The notes under the pieces were generated by a model. The model was not told the origin of the DNA and ran no database searches. It saw only the letters and a program-made list of their open reading frames with translations. The translations under genes were made by a program, and so were the position numbers. This document shows, piece after piece, positions 41,572 through 49,200 of a DNA stretch of 64,000 bases; position 1 is the first letter of the stretch; every line of letters starts with the position of its first letter. The stretch is taken from the NCBI RefSeq assembly GCF_004745955.1, contig NZ_SRLD01000026.1, positions 1-64,000 of the forward strand, given 5' to 3'. The DNA comes from Hymenobacter elongatus (lineage in GTDB: Bacteria; Bacteroidota; Bacteroidia; Cytophagales; Hymenobacteraceae).

Positions 41572-42252
41572 CTACGCCTCTTTCAGGGCATATGCCGCCG
41601 AGTGGGCCTGCGTCGCAATAGTGCTGGCCCGCACTTCTTGCAGCTCAAACGAGGTGATATTCTCGCTGGTGCAGAGGTAAGACACGTAGCCAGGGTCGAT
41701 GGATAGGGAATGAAAAAGCCATTTCTCGTTCTTGTAAGCCACTATTTCATCGAGGCAGCTGAACTCCTGCCAGCCCTCCACGATGCCGGTGCCAATGGCC
41801 TTGAGAATGGCTTCCTTCTTCACCCAGATGTTGAAAAAACTCAGCTGCTTGTCGTCGGAGAGACGCACGTAGGCCTGCTCCTCGGGGTGGAAATAGGCAA
41901 TCAGGCTTTGGTAGTCGACGGCGGTTTGCTTCTCGATATCGACGCCGATATCCTCGTTGCTGTACGCGAAAATCACCCACTTGCCGGCGTGCGAGATATT
42001 GAACGGGTACCAGCCAGCCACGTAGGGCTTGTGGTTGTCGTTCTTTTTCCAACTGGTCATCAGCTCGTCGCTGCCGGTGGTTTCGAGCAGGCAGTAGCGC
42101 AGCATCAGGCGGGCCAGCAGCCGGTGCTTCTGGTCGTCGGCAAACTTGTAGCGCAGGATGTCGCCGTGCATGCTGTAGGGCAGGAAATCCAGATAGTGTG
42201 CAATTTCCTTATCCTCCAGGCATTCAATATTTGTATACAGGAGTCGTAGCAT
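41572..42252 (-). CDS. 4'-phosphopantetheinyl transferase, Sfp type
   Basis: A 226-residue enzyme that converts apo-carrier proteins to holo by transferring the phosphopantetheine arm from CoA. Visible motifs are FNISHAGKW (P1/P2), IGVDIEKQ with the Mg-binding Asp and Glu, and FFNIWVKKEAILKAIGTGI (P3). It activates the PCP domains of the two NRPSs and the discrete carrier protein at 52720. It overlaps the thioesterase gene by 29 bases, so it is tightly coupled to the cluster. Confidence 0.95.
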   Translation of the reverse strand: MLRLLYTNIECLEDKEIAHYLDFLPYSMHGDILRYKFADDQKHRLLARLMLRYCLLETTGSDELMTSWKKNDNHKPYVAGWYPFNISHAGKWVIFAYSNEDIGVDIEKQTAVDYQSLIAYFHPEEQAYVRLSDDKQLSFFNIWVKKEAILKAIGTGIVEGWQEFSCLDEIVAYKNEKWLFHSLSIDPGYVSYLCTSENITSFELQEVRASTIATQAHSAAYALKEA

Positions 42253-42949
42253 AGCAGCTTTGGATTATCTCAGCCATTCGCCGAGGGTGTTGATGAATAA
42301 AGAAGTGGTTGCCGGGCAGCACTTCCGACGTAAAGCCGGCGGTGGTGTACTGCTGCCAGTTGGTGATGGCCGGCGCGGTTTCCTCCTCGCTACCCATCAC
42401 CGCGTAGATGGGCGTCTGGATAGGCGGAAAAGGCCCCAGCTGGTTCCGTTCCACTACTTCGAAGTCGGAGCGGATGATAGGTTCGAAAAAGTCGAATACC
42501 TCCGCGTTTTCCAGAATCTCCAGGGGCAAGCCGCCCAGGCTCAGCAGCTCCTGCTTCAGGGTGGGCGTATCCATCAGGTGCCGGATTTTGCGGTCGTTCT
42601 GCATCAGTGAAGGCCCCGAGCTGCCGCTGATGATGATGTGCTGCGGGGCTTTGTGCGCTTTTTCGAGCAGGCCCGCCACCTTAAAAGCCAGCCGTGCGCC
42701 CATGCTGTGCCCATAGATCAGGAATTTGGAAGGTGAAAAAGCATCGAGGGCCAGCACCTGCATCACTTGGTGGTACATATCCTTGGCCGCCTGGTCGAAG
42801 TCGCGGATGAGCGGCTCGCGCATGCGGCGGCCCCGGCCGGGCAGCTCCAGCGGAAACACCTCAAAATCACTGAGCAAGGGGAGCAGAAATTGGAACGAGA
42901 AGCAGTTGCCACCGGCAAAATGCATCAGGAATAACTTGGGTTTTTTCAT
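42224..42949 (-). CDS. Type II thioesterase
   Basis: A 241-residue alpha/beta hydrolase of the GrsT/RifR type. The opening HFAGGNCFSF is the oxyanion-hole region, GHSMG with Ser82 is the nucleophile elbow, and the C-terminal GNHFFIHQHP supplies the catalytic His. Such enzymes clear aberrant acyl or aminoacyl groups from carrier domains. As neither NRPS here ends with a thioesterase domain, this enzyme could also take part in release, but that is speculation. It lies 84 bases after the exporter and overlaps sfp. Confidence 0.93.
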   Translation of the reverse strand: MKKPKLFLMHFAGGNCFSFQFLLPLLSDFEVFPLELPGRGRRMREPLIRDFDQAAKDMYHQVMQVLALDAFSPSKFLIYGHSMGARLAFKVAGLLEKAHKAPQHIIISGSSGPSLMQNDRKIRHLMDTPTLKQELLSLGGLPLEILENAEVFDFFEPIIRSDFEVVERNQLGPFPPIQTPIYAVMGSEEETAPAITNWQQYTTAGFTSEVLPGNHFFIHQHPRRMAEIIQSCYATTPVYKY

Positions 42950-43033
42950 AGCGCGGGCTAGTGAATAAGCAGTGAGCAGCCAACGGGTGCCCCACTGGAG
43001 AAGGATAAAAACCGGGGAGCAGCACGCGCCGGC

Positions 43034-44662
43034 TTATAGGTTCTGGAACACAGGCTCGACCTCTTGCACGAGCTTACCGTCTTCCATTTTATACCGCATA
43101 TCGGCGCAGTTGTAATACTTGTCGTCGTGGGTGATGGCGATGATCGTGAAGCCAGCCTCTTTCAGCTCGGGTACGATCTGGGTATAAAACTTCTTGCGGA
43201 AGTAGGGGTCCTGGTCGGCGGCCCACTCGTCGAGTACCAGCAGGGGCTTGGCTTCCAGCAGGGCCGTAATCAGGGCCAGGCGCTTGCGCTGGCCGGTGGA
43301 AAGGTGGGTGGTGGAAAACCGGCCGTCTTCCACCTTCACCTTGTCGTCGATTTCGAATAGGTGCAGGTAGTAGGCCAGCTTTTCGGGGTCGAGCTGCTCG
43401 ATGCCGTAAAACTCGTCGAAGAGATAGAAGTCGCTGAACACGACCCCGAACAGGGAGGAGTATGACTGGCCGTGCTGCTCATCAATCAGGAAGTCGTTGT
43501 AGTACACGCCCCCGGTGGCGGGCAGCAGCAGGCCCAGCAGCGTCGACACAAACGTGGTTTTGCCACTGCCGTTGCCCCCGTAGATGAACACCACGTCGCC
43601 GCGGCTGATGGTGAAGTTGATCGGCCCGATTTCGAAGTTGCCCTGCGTGGCGTTGGCGTACTGAAACGTAATGTCGCGCACGGCAATAGTTTCGAACTCG
43701 CCCAGCACCTGCTGCAGGTCGACGAGCTCGCCCAGCGGTTTTTCGCTCAGCAGGTCGGCTTGCAGCTTGGCAATCCGGTCGGACGATATTTTGGCCTGCA
43801 ACAGGTTGGGTAGCAGCACCATGATGGTTTCGACCGAGCTGAGCACATAGAGCAGGATAAACAGAAAGCTGACCGTATCGGTGGGGGCAATGTTCCAGGC
43901 CGCGCCGCAGTAGAGCAGGATGGCCCCGATGAGCAGGTAAAACATGGTCTGCCCCGTAATCTGGTTGTTGAGCAGGCCCACGAAAGCCTTTTCCTGGTTC
44001 ACCACCGACTCGCCGGCAATGTGGGCAATCTTCGTCCCGTAAATCCGCTGGCCCTTTTTGGTGTCCATGTAGATTTCCTTGAAGCCACCCAGAATGGCAT
44101 TGAAGTAGAACATGAACCGGTCTTCCAGGGCCCGGGCTTTCTTAAAATACGCATTGTTGCTGCGGGCATTGAACTGATAGAGCCCCGTCCCCAGCAGGAT
44201 AACCAACAAGCTCACCAGGAACAACGGCCCGGATACCGTGGCCATATATACCAGGCAGGCCACCACGATAATGATGGAGGTCGAGAACTGGATAATGTTC
44301 AGCGACGCGTTGGTGAGCATATTGATGTCGCGCACCAGGGCCGTGTGCACCAGGTCTTTGCGGTGGCTGAGCTGCTGGTAGTTCGACTTCAGCACCAGGA
44401 AGATAATATCCTTGCGCAACGACCAGAACAAGGCTTGGGAAAACCGGATGATGGCCAGCGCCAGCACCCGCCGCGTCCAGATAAACAGGACGACGATTAA
44501 CAGAAACAGTAAGGTATACGTCTGAGTGATGGCAGCGTAGCCCTGGGTCATCAGCTGGCCAATCACACGGTTGACGAAGGTGAGGAATAGAAAGCTCGTT
44601 CCGCCCGATAAGAAGCTCAGAAAAATAAACCGGATAAGAGTACTGAATTTCAGCTGCGACAT
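43034..44662 (-). CDS. Cyclic-peptide export ABC transporter (PvdE/SyrD-like)
   Basis: A 542-residue half-transporter with fused membrane and ATPase domains. The six-helix membrane part spans residues 1-310; the ATPase has Walker A in YGGNGSGKTT (about 365), an ABC signature LSTGQRKRLAL, and Walker B LLVLDEWAADQDP. The Trp-Ala-Ala-Asp-Gln after the catalytic Glu is characteristic of the PvdE/SyrD group, which moves NRPS peptides across the inner membrane. ATG 44662 (MSQLKFSTLIRF) is used. A 215-base gap separates it from the methyltransferase gene; no promoter was recognised there. Confidence 0.93.
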   Translation of the reverse strand: MSQLKFSTLIRFIFLSFLSGGTSFLFLTFVNRVIGQLMTQGYAAITQTYTLLFLLIVVLFIWTRRVLALAIIRFSQALFWSLRKDIIFLVLKSNYQQLSHRKDLVHTALVRDINMLTNASLNIIQFSTSIIIVVACLVYMATVSGPLFLVSLLVILLGTGLYQFNARSNNAYFKKARALEDRFMFYFNAILGGFKEIYMDTKKGQRIYGTKIAHIAGESVVNQEKAFVGLLNNQITGQTMFYLLIGAILLYCGAAWNIAPTDTVSFLFILLYVLSSVETIMVLLPNLLQAKISSDRIAKLQADLLSEKPLGELVDLQQVLGEFETIAVRDITFQYANATQGNFEIGPINFTISRGDVVFIYGGNGSGKTTFVSTLLGLLLPATGGVYYNDFLIDEQHGQSYSSLFGVVFSDFYLFDEFYGIEQLDPEKLAYYLHLFEIDDKVKVEDGRFSTTHLSTGQRKRLALITALLEAKPLLVLDEWAADQDPYFRKKFYTQIVPELKEAGFTIIAITHDDKYYNCADMRYKMEDGKLVQEVEPVFQNL

Positions 44663-44877
44663 CGCAATAAGGGGTGAATAGTTAAAAGGAACCTCGTCCT
44701 CCGCCTGGTAACAGCGGGTCATCGGCCGCCATCCGTTCGGTGGGGCGGCCTCTGGGCGCGCCCCACCGCCGCCGGGGCGCGTCAGCTTCTCTTCTGGCGT
44801 TCGATGGGCTGGCCTGGTTAGCCAAGGCCGGAGCAAACGCCGATACCGTATCGTATAGTTGGGGCGGGCCCGCGCTA

Positions 44878-46167
44878 CTACTGGGCCAGCAGGTAGGGGA
44901 AGGCCGAAGTGGTAAGCTGAATGCGGGCATTGTTCACGTTCTGGAACGTGGGCTCGCTGCCGGCCAGCAGGAACACCTCACGCATCGTCAGCTCGGGGCT
45001 CACGGCATCCCAGATTTTCTTGGCCTGCGCATCGGCCGGGGCCTGAATGAGCGGGTAGGTCAGCGTCCGGTCGCTCAGGGCATAGCTGCCCTTGAGGTTG
45101 ATGACGTGGTTTTTGACCGGGAAGGTATTCTTGGCAAATTTACTTTCCAGGAAGCCTTCGCAAATAACGCCTTCGCTCTGCCGCTCGGTGCCCACATCGT
45201 TGCGCTGCAAGTAAAACCACAGCATGGGCGAATCGTTGAGCATGAGTAGGTTGGAAATCTGCCAGCGCTTGTTGTCGGACAGGGCCTCGTACTCCTGGGC
45301 CAGCAGGGGCTCGTCGAAGTGCGTGTTCCAGTTCAGGGCATTCACCGCCACGTCGGTCTGGTTGATGCAATGAATCAGCAGCTCCAGGTTTCCGTGGCCC
45401 ACCAGCTTCGCCAACGATTCGATGGTGTAGCTGTACTCCACGGGCTGCAAGAGGCAGTCGGCTATCTTGGCTTCGGGGGCCGAGTGGTGGGTGCGCATGT
45501 ACTCGCCCATCAGGTTGCGGAACGGAAAATGCGCGATGAGCTTTTTCACGATCGTCATTTCCAGGTCCATATCCAGCGACTCTTCCCGGTTGTAGAAGGT
45601 GCGCACGGCGTTCTGGCAGGCGGTGGTCATCAGGCGATGGTAGTAGTTGTACACCATGAACTCGATAACGCCCGTGGGCTTGAGGGCCCCGGCCAGCTTG
45701 GCTAGCGTCAGCTCGGGGTTGGCATTGTGGTGCACTACTCCGGTGCAGATGATGTAGTCGAACTCCTCCGAATACGTCACCTCGTTGATGCTTTTTTCTT
45801 CCAGCTTCAGGTTGGTAATGCCCATCTGGGCCGCGTTTTTACGCCCCAGCTGCAACGACTGCACTGACAAATCGGTGCCAATAACCTCAGCCTCCGGAAA
45901 CCGCAGCGCCGTGAACAGGGCCTGGTTGGTGCCGCAGCCGGCCACCCAGATGCGGGGCTTGGCCGGAATGCGGGCATGGTCCCAGCTACCGATGTCCTGG
46001 TTGAGCATCTTCACGGCCATGTCGGCGGGGTAGGCCGGAAAGGAGCGCGGGGGCCAGGGATAATTATACTTCCCGTAAAACTTCTTGTTGATGCTGTCAA
46101 CCTCTTCCGGCGAAGTAGCAATGGTGAGGTTAAACAGGTCATTGTTGTTTACAAGCTGCTCTTTCAT
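44878..46167 (-). CDS. SAM-dependent methyltransferase of the NRPS cluster
   Basis: A 429-residue protein with a Rossmann SAM-binding core in the first 220 residues: RIWVAGCGTNQ (motif I, residues 73-82), VIGTDLSVQSL and FDYIICTGVVHHNAN. The C-terminal half (VRTFYNREESLDMDLEMTIVKK onward) is a large accessory domain (LLQPVEYSYTIESLAKLV) seen in other tailoring methyltransferases. The substrate may be an intermediate bound to a carrier or the free peptide; which atom is methylated is not visible. It follows the NRPS by 71 bases. Confidence 0.85.
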   Translation of the reverse strand: MKEQLVNNNDLFNLTIATSPEEVDSINKKFYGKYNYPWPPRSFPAYPADMAVKMLNQDIGSWDHARIPAKPRIWVAGCGTNQALFTALRFPEAEVIGTDLSVQSLQLGRKNAAQMGITNLKLEEKSINEVTYSEEFDYIICTGVVHHNANPELTLAKLAGALKPTGVIEFMVYNYYHRLMTTACQNAVRTFYNREESLDMDLEMTIVKKLIAHFPFRNLMGEYMRTHHSAPEAKIADCLLQPVEYSYTIESLAKLVGHGNLELLIHCINQTDVAVNALNWNTHFDEPLLAQEYEALSDNKRWQISNLLMLNDSPMLWFYLQRNDVGTERQSEGVICEGFLESKFAKNTFPVKNHVINLKGSYALSDRTLTYPLIQAPADAQAKKIWDAVSPELTMREVFLLAGSEPTFQNVNNARIQLTTSAFPYLLAQ

Positions 46168-46238
46168 AACGGTAACGAATTAGAATTAAAGAAGGAATAC
46201 GTGGATAATCGGAGTCGCAGGGCCCGCACCAGGCAAGA

Positions 46239-49200
46239 TCAAATGGTCATGGTTACCATGTCGTCGGCACTTTCGAGGGGCGTTTCGGCGGTGCTGGTGG
46301 CCAGGCGGGCCAGCGGGGCCTGGGTGTTTTCGGTGATGAGCCGTACGATGGGCAGAATAGAGTCTTCCCAGCCTTCGAACTGCTCGGTGCAGGGATATTT
46401 CCACTCCAGCTTCACCGTATCCTGGTAGGCTTTGCAATCCAGAATCAGGCGGTAGTTGCTGAGCACGGCGGCGTTGTTGCCGATCAGCTTCACTTCCTTG
46501 GGCTGTTGAGTAAAGCCCTCGGTACCGTTCTGAAATGAGAAGGCGGAGTAGTCGAAATAGTTGAAGCGCACCTGCACAAAGTCGCCCAGAACCTGGCGGG
46601 TCGTTGCCAACAGGGCCTTTTCCATCTCGATATAGGGAATCTGCTGGTGCAGGCGGCCTTCGTAATACACCTCCATCACCTGCTTGCACACTTCCCCGAA
46701 GCTCATTTGCTCGCTCAGGCGCAGCTTGATGGGCAGCTTGTTGGCAATGACGCCCACCAGCTGGGGCACCGCAATGCCCGGAATGAGCTGGTCGCGGCCG
46801 TTGGAGAAAATATCGACGATGGTTTCCTCGGCTCCGTTGCGGGCGTAGAGCGTGAGCGCAAAAGCCGTGAGGAAGAAGCTGCTCAAGTCGATTTCGTAGG
46901 CTTTGCAGAAGGCCAGAATCCGCTCGTGACTGTCGCCCTGAATGAGTTGGCTGACGCGGAACAGGTACTCGAACTGCTCCTCGCCTCCATCGGTAGCCAC
47001 CAGCGGCGTAGTTTTTTCGAAGCCCGCCAGGTTGTTGGTCCAGTAGGCCAGCTGCTGCCGGGCCGTGGCCGAGCGCATAAACCGGCTCTGCCACTGAATG
47101 TAGTCCTGGTAGCGCGGGGCCGTCTGCACGAAAGTCTGGAGCTGCTCCACCTGGCCACGCAGCAGCGACTGAATCAGCTGAATGAGCAGTTGGTTGGAAG
47201 CGCCATCGGTTACGGCGTGATGAATCACGATCTGGCAGCGGGCTACCTGGGCATCGTGCACCACCACAAAGCGCACGAATTGCGCGTCGGCAAACTGGAA
47301 AGGCTGGTGCAGCTCGCGCTGAAAAACGGCCTCGGTGGCCGCCGCGCTGCTGGCATCCGGCACTAGGTGGCGGCGCACATCGGGAGCCACGGTATGAGCC
47401 GGCGCGATGCGCTGGAAAATCTCGCCGTGGTGCCGCTCAAACCGCACCCGCAGCATATCCAGGGCCGAGAGAAACTGGGTGCACAAGGACTGAAACAGCT
47501 CGACGCTGGCCGTAGGAAACACGAATTCGGGCAGCACACCCCGACTCTGGTCGATGTCGCCGCTACGGAAAAAGTACTGCTGGTTGTACGAAATCGGGAA
47601 CAGTGGCCCCTGTGCCGCCACCCGGGCCGCGCCGTAGGCTATGGCCGCGTGCACTTCAGCCTCAAACGATAGCCGGATGGCATCCATTACCTGCTCCGTA
47701 TACTGGTCGGCCGCGTAGTGTAGCACTACTTGCAGCTCGTCGTCGAGCAGCGTGGCCGCCAGGCCCAGGCCGTGTGGCTGTTCGGCCACGCTGCCCGCCT
47801 CATACTGCGCCGCCCGGAAAGGCGAAGCGGCCAGGCTGGCCTCGAAAGTGGCTTCCTGGTAGGCGAAGTGAAAAGGCAGCTGGCTGGTTGGGGCGTGTTT
47901 TGCCACCGCGCTGGTTGCGTAGCCGGCTCCTTTACCCGGCACCTTTTCTACCTGGTGACGCATGTAGGGCAGGGCGGTATCCCAGGTCGAGAAGTCGGCC
48001 AAAGACAGCCAAAGCGGATAGTGAACCGAAAAGTTGCCAACCGAGTCGGGATTTTCCGCCGTAACGCCGCTGGCTTCCTCGCGGGCGGAGGCGACTACTT
48101 CCACCGCCACCGATTTCAGCCGCAGCTCGGTGCGCAGCGCCCGTAAGAAGGCGGCCAGCATTAGCTCCGAAGAAGTGGTAGCAAACGCCTGGTTGGCGGT
48201 AGCCAGCGCCGTCTTGCTGATGCGGTTGAGAGCAAACCGCACCTGGCGGGTGGCGGCGGCGGTAGTGGCCTGGCGGGTGCCGGCCGTAGCCGTAGCCGTA
48301 GCGTGCCAGAAAGCCAGCTCTTCCTCGCTGGCTCGGCTGGTGGGGCAAGCCGCTAGCTCTTCCGTCCAGCATTGGAAAGCGTTGGCCTTCGAGGGCAGAA
48401 CCAGGGGACTATTCTTTTCGGCCTGGGCAAACAGCGTTGCCAGATCGGCTACTAGTACCTGCCAGGCGGCGGCGTCCAGTAGGGCCGCATGCGCCACGAT
48501 GCCCACCCGGTCGGCATCGGCCCGCCGGAACACCAGGAATTTTACGGCCGGAATTCCCTGGCCCAACTCTTCCTCCCGCGCGTCGGCCAGCACCTGGCGC
48601 TCGTGCTCGGCGGCAGCGGCCACCGAAACTGCCTGGTGGTCGAAGTACGCCACCGCAGGCTGGGCTGTGGGCGGAATTTCCAGCTGCCACTGCCCATTGG
48701 TCTGCACCAAAGCGGCCCGTAGCACATCATGATGATTCAGCAGCTTCTCCAGCACCTGGGTCAGCATCGTCTCCGACAACAGCGTGCGCGCCTGCAATAC
48801 CAGGGCCGGATGCTGCGCCGTGGGTTGTTGCAGCAGCGCCTGCTGGGCGGGGCTCAGGGTAATGGTTTGGTTCTGTTTGGCGGGCTCCACGGCCTGCGCC
48901 GCGTCGTCGTTGAGCACGGCGGCCTGCTCTTCCAGCACCAGGTTTTCCAGGAAGTCGCGGGTCGCAATTTTATAGCCATCGGTGCGCAGCTTCAGAATCA
49001 CCTGGATGGCCGACAGCGAGGTGCCGCCCATGTCGATGAAGTTGTCTTTCACCCCGATGGTGTCGCGGTTCAGCACTTCCTTCCAAATAGCAATCAGCTT
49101 GGCCTCGCGGGAGTTGCGAGCCCCGATATGCTGCTGACTGCTGGCCAGGGCCGCCGTTTTGGGGTCGGGCAGGGCTCCTTTGTTCACCTTGCCGGTGGTG

